From JACRDG01 sp963760985 (lineage in GTDB: Bacteria > Desulfobacterota > Desulfomonilia > Desulfomonilales > Desulfomonilaceae), in the NCBI GenBank assembly GCA_963760985.1, contig CAVXFM010000017.1, positions 248,001 to 312,000 of the forward strand: a DNA stretch of 64,000 bases, in the 5' to 3' direction. The translations under genes were made by a program, and so were the position numbers. The notes beneath the pieces are model-generated. The model did no database searches, was not told the origin of the DNA, and was given only the letters and a program-made list of their open reading frames with translations. Numbering within the stretch: position 1 is the first letter of the stretch; every line of letters begins with the position of its first letter. Below are positions 1 to 10,478 of the stretch, in pieces.

Positions 1-561
1 CCGGATTTCGTGTAGCATTATGCTTGACGTGAAATGCTATGCGGGCGAGAAGGCCCTGGAAGGGGAGTGCACACGCACTGAGTTGCAATCGTGGACTGCT
101 GGGTGCGTAATGCTCTCCAGAAACCGGGGGGTTTTGATGGCGGTTCCCACGATTTTCGGCTGAGGCTACCCGAAAATAGCTTTACATGATAGGGAGTCTC
201 CAAGAATTCCCAACCAATTACGGAAGCTTATGATACATGTTTCGGCTGGACGCGGCACACACGACAGTCGATATATCGCAGTGCACGGAGGAGACACTCC
301 TTTCATTGTTGGTGGTGATAGTCGGGCAATTGTCGAGAGTGTCTCGGACTCCCAGGACCGGCCCATCGGTCCGAGACGGTGGTGAGACGCCCCTTCGGTG
401 CGATTGTCACCATGATTCGAGGTATGCAACAGGATTCAGTCCCTGCATGTGCGTTACTGCCTCCGTGCGGGCCTGACTCTGGATCTCTCCCTAGGATTCC
501 AGAGGGCTTGTGATACGGATCTTTTCGCTGCGGGTAAAGATAGTCTTTTCCAGGAGGCCCC
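1..561. other. Non-coding stretch upstream of the first sensor kinase
   Basis: No reading frame here has a recognisable product or convincing start. A small inverted repeat (GGACCG/CGGTCC, near 356-373) is the only structure I noticed. The last bases contain a good Shine-Dalgarno (AGGAGG) about 7 bases before the ATG at 562. No convincing sigma-70 promoter was found. Confidence 0.5.
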
Positions 562-3418
562 ATGATGGATCGGGACAAGACAAAGGATGAATTGATCGAA
601 GAAGTGATGGCTCTGCGTAAACAGCTCGCCGAATTGACTCAACCCACAGTGGGCCACGAAGAACCGTTAAGACCATTACTGAACGGACTGCAGCGTCCCA
701 GCGTACAAACCGCTCCGGATCGTTCGGAGGTCGATCCCTTGTTGGCAACGCAGAGTATCGACTTAAGCAAGCTCTTCACCCGTGATGTGACAGCCTCCGG
801 CAGCTTCGACGTTCGGGGCGACATATGGGCAACCACCTTTGGAAAAGTGATGCAGGCTCTGCCGATACCTGCGGTGATGATTGATTCTTCCTTTCGGATT
901 GTGGCGGCCAACCAAGCCTGGGGCAGGGTAGGTGTTTCGCATGAAAAAATCCGCAGTTCCTCCTTTTCGCAGTTGTTTTCCGACCCTGCAGCGGGAAAGA
1001 CTGCTCAAAACTTGGCCGACCAAGTGTTTTCCACCAGAAGACCCCGGACTTCGGAAATGGTAATGGAATTTGACGGCAAGAAGATCTGGGCGCGCGTCAC
1101 TTTTCGTTCGATCAGAGTGAGGCATGAAAGGTTCATCCTGGCTCTTATCGAGAACTTGACTCGTGAAAAGGCTCAACTTCAGGCCAACGAGCGATTGCGA
1201 GTATCACTTGCCAATCTGGTCAAGAAACGCACGGAAGCGCTCGCACAGTCAAACGAACAACTGAAACACGAGGCCCACACTCGCCAGCATGCGGAACAAG
1301 AATTGCGCGAGGCATACGAGAAACTGGCTCACGCGAACGCATTCCTGGAGAACCGAGTGAGTGATCGCACTGCCCAACTGGAAGAAGCGAACCGAGAATT
1401 GAAGGAAGAGATCGCCTTGCGCAAGAGCGCGGAGGAAGCGTTACGCAAGAGCGAAGAATACCACCGCAGTATCGTGGAAACGGCATTGGAGGGCATCTGG
1501 GTAATAGATTCCGATCTTTGCACCACGTATGTCAACCAGGTGATGGCCGATATGCTTGGCTATAGTATGGATGAGATGCTCGGCAGACCGGCCACTGATT
1601 TCTTGTCCGAGCATCAGCTGAAAGACCACGAAGTGCGCATAGAGAGGCGCAGGATCGGGCTTCGCGAGAGATACGAACGAGCCTTCCTGCGCAAGGAAGG
1701 TGGAGAGATTTGGACCACCGTCTCTGCCAAGCACCTCAGCGACGAGATGGGACATTTCTCCGGCACCTTTGCCACGCTTACCGATATCACCGAGCGCAAA
1801 CGGATGGAGAACGAGCTCAAGGTGGCCAAAGAGGCGGCAGAGTCTGCAAACCGTGCCAAGAGTGAGTTCTTGGCCCGAATGAGTCATGAGATTCGTACCC
1901 CAATCAACGGGATCGTGGGGATGACCGAACTGGCTCTGGGAACCGATCTCACAGTTGAGCAACGTGGGTATCTCAATTCCGTGGTATTGTCCGCGGACAC
2001 TTTGCTCAGGATAATTGACGACATATTGGATTTCTCTCGCATAGAAGCCGGAAAATTCGTGCTCGCTCCCACGGGCTTCAGCCTGCGCGAGTGCGTCTTC
2101 GACGCAATTACAGGGCTCTCGGTACAGGCAGCCACCAAGGGGCTCGAACTCGTGTGTCACGTGGCCCCGGAGGTTCCTGATGCCGTAGAAGGGGATCGAG
2201 GGCGTCTGGGGCAGATTCTCGTGAATCTGGTGGGAAATGCGGTGAAATTTACCGAGCACGGGGAAATCTTGGTGTCGGTAGAGACTGAGTCAGCCGAGCC
2301 GGACAATGTGCTCCTTCACTGCTGTGTCCGAGACACGGGGATCGGCGTTTCCGAAGAAAACCGAGAGAGGATCTTTGAACAATTTGAGCAGATTGAGGGA
2401 TCGAGCAGTCGTAAACACGGGGGCAGTGGGCTCGGGCTCGCGATTTGCAGGCAACTCGTCATGATGATGGGAGGCAGGATTTGGCTCGGAGCGGAAGACT
2501 CGTTAGGGAGCGCTTTTCACTTCACCGTTCGCCTTGGTCTTCAGGACGATGCTACCAGCTGGCCAACGCCCTCCGAGATCTCAGCATTGCAGGGAGTGAA
2601 GGTGCTGATTGCGGACGACCACGCCACGACCCGAGCAATCTTGGGGGATCTGCTCGCAAGTTGGGGGATGAAGCCAATTGGCCATGCGGACGGATTATCT
2701 GCGTGGGATGATTTCCGAGAGGCAGTAAAGAAGGGGAGCCCTTTTGATCTGGTAATTCTGAAAACTGTCATGCCGAAACTGAACGGATTCCAAGTCGCTG
2801 AGTCCATAAGGCGAGAACCGGGCCGGGAGATGACAAACATCATCATGCTCGGTTTCACTCGTCGAGAGGCTGACGTAAAGGAATGTGAGAGACTCGGCAT
2901 CAAAACGTGTCTGGCTAAACCTATCCGGCCTTCTGAATTGTTGCGGGCGATTTCCACGTGCGTGCAGGGCACATGCGTCGACCCCGCCGTCCTCACGTCC
3001 GGGAAGCCCGACACCTTTCCCAAAGGCACACGGCCGCTGAAGATACTTCTCGTGGAGGACAATCACATCAATCGACAGGTTGCAGAAACACATGCTCAAG
3101 AAAATGGGCCATACGGTAACCGTTGCGGTTGATGGCAAGGAGGCCGTGAGTCTACAACAGAAAGGTGATTTTGACCTGATCCTCATGGATGTGGAAATGC
3201 CGGAAATGGATGGCGTTGAGGCTACCAGAATCATAAGGGAAAAACAAAGAGGCACCGGCAGCCGAGTCCCGATCGTCGCCCTGACCGCGCACGCGATGAC
3301 CGGGCAACGGGAGGCTTTCCTGGCTGCGGGGATGGATGGATACATCGCCAAACCGATCAAGTACAAGACGCTGCACGACACCATCGAGGCGTTTACCGCC
3401 AGCGTCGAAAGGAGTTGA
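562..3418 (+). CDS. Hybrid sensor histidine kinase, PAS-PAS-HisKA-HATPase-REC-REC (one frameshift)
   Basis: Predicted cytoplasmic sensor kinase of about 950 residues. Residues 75-90 carry an unusual cap motif (VTASGSFDVRG) before a first PAS domain (about 93-200). A coiled coil (210-295) and a second PAS (297-415) follow. The HisKA box MSHEIRTPINGIVG has its phospho-His near residue 441, then an HATPase domain with DTGIGV and GSGLGLAI motifs. The first receiver (about 679-795) has Lys where the phospho-accepting Asp should be (LVILKTVMP); the second has a normal LILMDVEMP. The frame breaks at an A run near 3086-3088. Removing one A joins NHINRQVAE to HMLKKMGH, giving a complete receiver that ends at 3418, so the break is probably a sequencing error. 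Strong AGGAGG precedes the ATG. Kinase function is certain by family; the signal is unknown. Confidence 0.85.
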
Positions 3419-3827
3419 GTGCCTTTGTGGGACCCCCGTTTTCCAGGGGCGTGTCGCGACAACGCGGAGCCCGGCGGGGTGAAGCAGTGAGAATTGCGGG
3501 TATTGAACGTCCTTACGTGTGCCATTGCTTTTGGCCTCAAGGTGGCACCACGCGTGGGGCTCCACCGTTCAGGTGGCAGGAACCGATCGGTCAAAGCGAG
3601 CCCGGGATGGTTCCCCCACCATGTGAGCTTTCGGCGTCCGCGAATTACTGTGGGCCGCAACGTGAGATTGACTCCATGGGGGGGACCTGAGGATAGGGCT
3701 GTTTTACTTTCACGGCTCTGGTTGAGCAGGCCCGCTGAGGACCGGACATCCTGAAGTTCCCTTGCCCTCCACGTGCCCGCACGGCTCACATAACGGATGG
3801 AGAAAATCTCGAAAGGTTGGTTCGGTC
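3419..3827. other. Gap between two hybrid kinase genes
   Basis: About 400 bases without a credible gene; frames through it give low-complexity Arg/Pro-rich translations with no family resemblance. Only a weak GA-rich Shine-Dalgarno is visible before the ATG at 3828. No clear terminator or promoter was found. Confidence 0.4.
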
Positions 3828-6800
3828 ATGGAACGAAATTGCTTGCAGGGAATTCTTGTGGTAGATGGCGAACCCACCTCGTTGAAGAGAATGACCACTC
3901 TGCTTCGGTCAGCAGGGTACGAGCCAGCGGGGGCGGCGACAGGCGCGGAGTGTCTCAGATTGCTCGCCGAACCAATGCCCGACCTTATCATACTTAACGC
4001 GATCCTTCCCGACATGGAGGGAAGGAAAGTATGTAGAGCCATTAAGAGAGATCCCAACACCTCTCAGATATTCGTGCTACTCCTTTCCGAGGCGGTTGCA
4101 GGATCGGCGGGTCAGGATGAAGAAGCGACATTCGGTGCGGATGAATACCTTGCGTATCCTGCTCCGGATCGCGAAATCGTGGCTCGCGTCAGGGCATTAC
4201 TTCGCCTGAAGAGTGCGGAACAGCATTTACAGGAAGTTCTCGATTTCAATCGAGCGATACTCGCGGCTTCGTCCATGGGACGGCAGTCGTCGCCTCTGAT
4301 GGGAAAGTACTTACCGCCAATGAAGCGATGGCCGTGCTGCTCCGTGCGACCACACACCAGCTCACCGGGGAAAACTTCTGGGAATCTCCTTTATGGAAAT
4401 CCGCGGGAATCGCGGATCAGGCTACTGCTGTTTTGTCGAGCGGTGCTGAGAAGCGTCAGGAAGTTCGGTTGGCTCGGCTTAATTATGACGAAATGTGGCT
4501 CGACTGGAGGATCAGTCGGTTCATGGGAAAGGGACAACCGCACCTGCTCCTCACGGCAAGCGACATCACCCCATGGAAGCTGGCGGAGCAGAGGAGTATC
4601 CGAGCGGAACAAGAATGGGAACGCACGTTCGACGCGGTTCCCGATACCATCATGATCCTGGATGGAAAGCAGAGAATCCTCCGCATGAACAAGGCTGCGT
4701 CTGACCGCTTCGGAGTGTCCCCGGACACCTCAATAGGGAGGTACTGCTTCGAGGCTGTTCACGGGAAGGATCACCGTCCTACTCCTTGCCCGTTCAAGAG
4801 ACTTCGGGGGGACAGCGAGCCCTATTCACAAGCAATCGTTGATGAAAGACTTGGAAGCGTCCTTGACGTGAAAGTATCCCCACTCATCGACTCGGAGGGT
4901 AAACTCGCGGGCTGCGTGCACGTAGCTCGCGACGTCACTGAGTACAAGAGGCTGCAAGAGACATCAACAAAGAATATTGCCGAGTTAACCAGGTCGAGAG
5001 CCCGGATTCTCACTGTCACGGAGAATCTTGAGGCAAAAGTCAAGGAGCTGAATTGTCTGTACGGCATATCCAAGATCAGGGAGAACGACTGCCTTTCGTT
5101 TAATGAACTCTTCCAGGCCATCGTCAATATTATTCCTGTTGCATGGCAGTATCCGGACCTCGCTTGTGCGAGGCTGGTCTTGGCGGGACACGAGTTCCGC
5201 ACCGCGAATTTCCGAGAAACGAAGTGGAATCAAAAGGTTCCCGTGAGACTGGATGCCTGTGCGGCCGGTTTCTTGGAGGTCTGTTACCTGGAGGCAACCA
5301 CGGGCGAACAGGAAGAGCCATTCCGACCGGAAGAACGGCAACTCCTGAGTGCGATAGCAGAGAGAACCGGCAGGATCATGAACCAATTTCGCGCTCAAGA
5401 AGCTCTCCATGAGAGAGAAGAGCTCCTCCGCCAGGTGACTGAAAACATCCAAGAGGTTTTTTGGCTGACCGAAATAGGTGACGTGGAAAGGGTGCTGTAT
5501 GTGAGCCCCGCTTTCGAGCGTGTAAGGGGTATCAGCGCTGATGACCTGAAGGAGAACCCAAGGTTGTGGGTGCGGGGCATTCACGAAGATGAGCGGGAGT
5601 CCGTAAGTGCGGCTTTTGAGGGACTGGTACGGGGAGAGAGGGGGTTTGACGTAGAATATAGAGTGGTGCGACCGGATGGATCAGTCCGCTGGCTGTGGGA
5701 TAGGGGGTTCCTCGTAGAGTCTCTCGAAGGAAAGCGCCGTGTGGCCGGCATGGCTCTCGACATAACCGAACGCAAGCTCGCCGACGAGGCCCTGCGTGAA
5801 AGCGAAGCGAGATTCAAGACAGTAGTTTCCAGCCTCATGGATGGAGTCATTACCTTTGACGCGTCGGGCGCTGTCCGCTTATTCAACCCGTCAGCGTGTC
5901 GCATGTTCGGGTACGATGACGAGACTATTGCCGACATGAACATCCGGGATTTGTTGAGCGATTCGCAAAGATCGGATGGTGACCCCACTGCTCAAGAGCA
6001 TCCGCGAAGTCCCAAAGGACCAGCGCCTTGGGATGAAGATTGGATTGTCGGAAAGACACAGGAGGCTCTGGGCATCAAGAGCGATGGGACCGAGTTTCCT
6101 GTCGAGCTTTCGATGACAAGAATACGTGTGAAAGCTCTCACGAGATTGCTGGGAGTGTTTCGCGATATCAGTGTGCGCAAGACTGCCCAGCTAGGGCTTC
6201 AAGAGAGAGAGAGAGAACTCCGCGAAGCAAACCACCTTAAGGAGCAGTTGCTGGCCACCGCTGCCACTGCGATTTTCACGATTGACCCACAAGGGCTGGT
6301 AGCGAGTGTGAACAAAGAATTCCTGTCGCTGACCGGTTTCCGTCGAGAAGAAGTGGTGGGGCGACCCTGCAGCTTGTTCTGCCGTGCCGCAGAAGGGAAA
6401 ATGTGCTGGCTCTCAGGACTGAAAGCCGACAGCTCTGTGTTCCGACGGCACAATGCGGTGAGAACGAAGACCGGCAGATTGCTCACGGTCCTGCAGAATG
6501 CAGCGCCTCTGTCTGATGAAAAAGGCACGATGATTGGCGTGGTAGAATCTTTTGTAGATATCACAGAAATTATTGAAGCCCGAAAAGCCGCGGAACAGGC
6601 AAGCAGGCTGAAAAGCGAGTTCCTCGCGAATATGAGCCACGAAATTCGTACCCCGCTTAATGCCGTGATAGGCATGACAGAATTGGCCATGGATGAGCCT
6701 CTGGCACCCAAAGTGCGTGAGTATTTGAGCACGGTTCGCCATTCGTCGCACCTGTTGCTCCATCTGATAAGCGATGTGCTGGATTTCTCGAGAATCGAAG

Positions 6801-8843
6801 CGGGGAAACTCGATTTTGAGTCGACCTCATTCGATCTGGAGGAATTGCTCAGCGAACTGAGGAGTCTCTGTCTCACCGAACTGGCGGGAAAAGAGATCGA
6901 GTTTTACATCTTGGTGAGCCCGGAGGTGCCGACTCGGCTGGTGGGCGACCCGTTGAGGCTCAAACAAATCCTCCTGAACCTCGCGGGAAACGCTTTTAAA
7001 TTCACCAAGAAAGGCGAAATCGTCGTGCGTGTCACCATGACGGACTCGGACAATGATTTTGTGACACCGGTATTTGCCGTGAGTGACACAGGAATAGGGA
7101 TTCCTGGCACGAAGCTGTCCTCGATTTTCGATTCTTTCACCCAAGCTGACAGTTCGACGAGCCGCAGTCACGGCGGCTCGGGGCTTGGTCTCGCAATATG
7201 CGGCCGTTTGGTGTCGCTCATGGGCGGTTCCATACGGGTAGAAAGTGAGCCGGGTAAAGGGAGCACTTTCTCCTTTTCTCTTCCTCTGTCCCGTGAAAAT
7301 AAAGACCCAGAGCAAGGGTATGTCCTCCCGGAGCTGCAGATGGGGAGAAAGGTCTTGGTGGTGGATGCCAACGAGACATCGATGCACATCACTCAACAGT
7401 GTTTGAAGCAGCTCTCCCTGGAGCCAAGTGGATGCGGGTCACTGAGGGACGCACTTGAGGAATTGCAGCTCTCGGCAAAGACCGACCCATACGCATTGGT
7501 GATCCTGTCTAGGGAGTTACCAGATGCTGGTGTGGAAGAAGCAGTCGCACTGGTGAGACACCACGGCGCTTTGCTCGATCTGGGCCCAAAAGTGATCGTG
7601 ACGACCCGTGCCGCGGATCATGAGGAAGAGTCTGAATCGTGGCATAGCGGGGCGGATGCCTCGATCTGCCGCCCCGTACTGACGCCTTTGCTGTATAAGA
7701 CCATATTGAAGGCTTTTGGCGAGCGCACGAGCGCCGCAACCGATTCGCTTGGGAACCAGGATCGTCTGGGCCGGGAACGGAAACTGCCCAGAGGAACCAG
7801 GCTCCTTGTGGTGGAGGACAACGTTTCGAACCAGCAAGTGGTACGCGAGATCCTCCGACGAATCGGAGTGGAAGTGACCGTAGCAAATAGCGGTGGGGAG
7901 GCTCTGGGAGCCCTCGGGAAGTCCCTCTTTGACGCCGTGCTTATGGACATTGAGATGCCGGAAATCGACGGTTTTGAAACTACGAGGAGAATTCGTGCGG
8001 ATCATCGTTTTCAGGACCTTCCTATTATCGCAATGACGGCTCACGCAATGAAGGGAGACCGCGATAGGTGCCTCGCGGCCGGAATGAACGACTATGTGAG
8101 CAAGCCCCTGAGCCTGGAAGGGTTGGTGTCGGTACCTCAAGGTGTGGACGCCAACGACTGACTTGGAGCACAAAGACCAGGAATTGCACGGTGATCTCGC
8201 ATTCTTGCCCGCCCCTAGGACGGTGTCCGGAGACTTGCCTGGGATAGACGTGGCTTCAGCACTTGACCGGCTAGTTGGCGACGAGCAGCTTTTTCATGAA
8301 CTTCTCCTGGAGTTCGGCAGAGACTTTCGAAACGCGGCAGGCGATATCCTGGAAGCATGGCAGAAACAAGATTATGAGACAGCGCGCAGGTTGGCGCACT
8401 CGGTAAAAGGCGTTTCAGGCAATCTGTCCGCCAGGGACTTGTATGCTGCCGCAGCAGAACTGGAACAGGCAATTCAAAACCATGACGCGAAGAATGTCCC
8501 TCTTCTGCATGATCGTTTTCACAGGATGCTATCGCTTGTTTTACACTCAATAGACTTCCTGCAGGAGGAGTCCAAGGACCGGAAGGATGGCCGATACGGG
8601 GCGGTCGAGACCGAAGAATTTGCAGATGTAGGTAAAATGAGTGAAATAATGGAGAAATTAGCGCTGTCGGTCTTGGAGCACGATCCTGAGGCGCTCGAGC
8701 TCGCGACCCATCTCGAACGAATTCTGGGACGATCTGCCCCTCAGGAAACAATCAAAAGGCTGCGAGCTTGCCTGGATCGTTATGACTTCGAAGGCGCGAT
8801 GAGGGCTCTTGATTCCATCGTGCAGGCGCTGAAGTCAGACTGA
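3828..8843 (+). CDS. Hybrid sensor kinase, REC-PAS-PAS-GAF-like-PAS-PAS-PAS-HisKA-HATPase-REC-REC-Hpt (two frameshifts)
   Basis: A roughly 1670-residue phosphorelay kinase. Order: receiver (1-115, starting ILVVDGEP), PAS, a PAS with paired Cys (CFEAVHGKD...CPF, about 302), a GAF-like segment, two PAS domains, another Cys-bearing PAS (PCSLFC...CWLSG, about 844), HisKA (MSHEIRTPLNAVIG, His about 936) and HATPase (GSGLGLAICG). A degenerate receiver follows (about 1171, LVILSRELPD with Ser at the phospho-acceptor site), then an intact receiver (about 1324, AVLMDIEMPEIDG). The C-terminal Hpt domain has AHSVKGVSG (His about 1522). Frames break near 4270 (one base missing in TCGTCC) and 8135-8136 (one extra C). 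Correcting both gives uninterrupted domains, including VHGTAVVASDGKVLTANEA across the first. The ATG at 3828 starts just before the receiver. Receiver plus Hpt at the C-terminus implies a His-Asp-His relay to a separate regulator that is not encoded next to it. Confidence 0.82.
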
Positions 8844-8856
8844 CACAGGAGACGGA

Positions 8857-10414
8857 ATGACCGTTTTGCGTAAACAGCACAAAATTCTCATCGTTGACGA
8901 TGTGCTTGAAAACATTAAGGTGCTCGTCCATGCCTTGGCGCACGACTATAAGCTCAGCGTTGCGACCAACGGTGAAGATGCGTTGCGGATCGCCGCTTCT
9001 GAGAAACCTCCTGACCTCATCCTCCTGGACATCATGATGCCGGGGATGGACGGGTACGAGGTCTTTCGGAGACTCAAATCTCAAGACGGGTCTTCTCGCA
9101 TTCCTGTGATCTTTCTCACTGCAAAGAGTCAGGAAATTGATGAAGAGCTGGGATTAGAACTAGGCGCTGCGGACTACATTACCAAACCGTTCAGGTTGCC
9201 AATCGTCAAAGCACGCGTCAAGAGCCAACTTGATCGAAAGAAAACTGAGGACGCGGGAACTCAAACTGGAACGTCTCGAAGCTATTGCTGATTTGGCATC
9301 AGGAGTGGCCCACCACTTTAACAACATGCTCCAGGTGATCATGGGAGGCGCGTCGGTTGCACTGATCAAACTGGAACAGGGAGAACTCGAAAGCTCGAAA
9401 GAAATGCTTCAACAGATCATCGAGAGTTCCCGGTTTGGCGCTCACACCGTGCACAGGCTCCAGGAATTTGTCAAGATCAGGACTGGGACTGGAGAAGATT
9501 CCCATGAACAGACTTTTGACCTGAGCAACACTGCGCTGCAATCCATAGAAACCACCAGAGGGTTGTGGCAGACGGACGCGCAGAAAAAAGGGATTCACCT
9601 CACTCTCATTCCCGACCTCCCGCAAGGTTGTTTTGTCAAGGGCAATGAGAGCGAACTGTTCGCGGTCATCACCAACCTCATCAGGAACGCAATGGAGGCC
9701 ATGCCCACCGGAGGTGAGCTTCGCGTTGAGACTTCAGTGATCCAGGATCACGTGCAGCTACAAGTCAAGGATACAGGTGTCGGTATCAGAAAGGATCTGC
9801 TCGGGGAGGTTTTCGAGCCCTTTTTCACCACCAAAGGGTTTCAACGCGTAGGAATGGGACTCGCCAGCAGTTACGGAATCCTGAAAAGCCACGGAGGAAG
9901 TATCTCCGTCGAAAGTGACCAGGGGCACGGGGCTGTTTTCACCGTCGTTCTCCCGCTTTCGAGGGGCGAAAAAGAGGGCGAGAAAGCGAAGACAATCGCC
10001 CCGGTGGGAATAGGACTGCGAATCCTCGTCATCGACGATGTGGAACCCATTACCACCATGCTTGCCGAACTGCTTTCCGAGTTCGGACATGAGGTGGTGA
10101 GCTCGCTCTCAGGGGAACAAGGGCTTCGAATTTTCGCGGAACAATCCATAGACCTGATAATATGTGACCTTGGGATGCCAGATATGAACGGGTGGGAAGT
10201 GGGAGCAAGAATAAAGAACCTCTGTGCTGAACAGCGAAGACCCAAACGACCCTTCATTCTGTTAACCGGGTGGGGAGGACAACTGGAGGAACGAGCGAAA
10301 ATGGCGGAATCCGGTGTTGATGCAGTTGTGGAGAAACCGCTGGATCCCGAAAAACTTCAGTCGGTCATCCTGGAACTCGCAGCGAGAAATGCCTCTCCAG
10401 ATGTAGAAAAATGA
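8857..10414 (+). CDS. Receiver-histidine kinase-receiver protein (one frameshift)
   Basis: Starts 13 bases after the previous gene with AGGAGA upstream, so it is probably co-transcribed. An N-terminal receiver (ILIVDD, LILLDIMMPGMDG, FLTAK, TKPF) is followed by an HK core with phospho-His in GVAHHFNNML and an HATPase domain (NLIRNAMEA, DTGVGI, GMGLASSYG). The C-terminal receiver has ICDLGMPDMNGWEVG. The frame is broken at an A run (9241-9244). Removing one A gives SQLDRKKLRTREL, a normal linker helix, so two apparent ORFs (to 9291 and from 9230) are one gene of about 520 residues. Core and C-terminal receiver closely resemble those of the next kinase, suggesting tandem duplication. No membrane segment or output domain is visible. 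Confidence 0.85.
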
Positions 10415-10478
10415 TTGATCCCGCGTTCATGTGTGCTCTTGGGCGGCCTCAGGTCGAGAGCCAAGCGAGGTGTGAGAA

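Noticed and set aside
1441..2259. 272-codon minus-strand frame
   Set aside because: Antisense to PAS/HisKA coding sequence; composition explained by the sense gene.
3080..3418. Stand-alone single-domain response regulator
   Set aside because: Its apparent start removes the first beta strand and acidic residues of the receiver, which are found in the upstream frame; a one-base slip explains both pieces.
2695..3789. 364-codon minus-strand frame
   Set aside because: Antisense to the receivers of the first kinase and running into non-coding DNA; no family motif.
9230..10414. Separate kinase overlapping a response regulator
   Set aside because: The overlap disappears when one A is removed from the run at 9241-9244; the joined linker is normal for such proteins.
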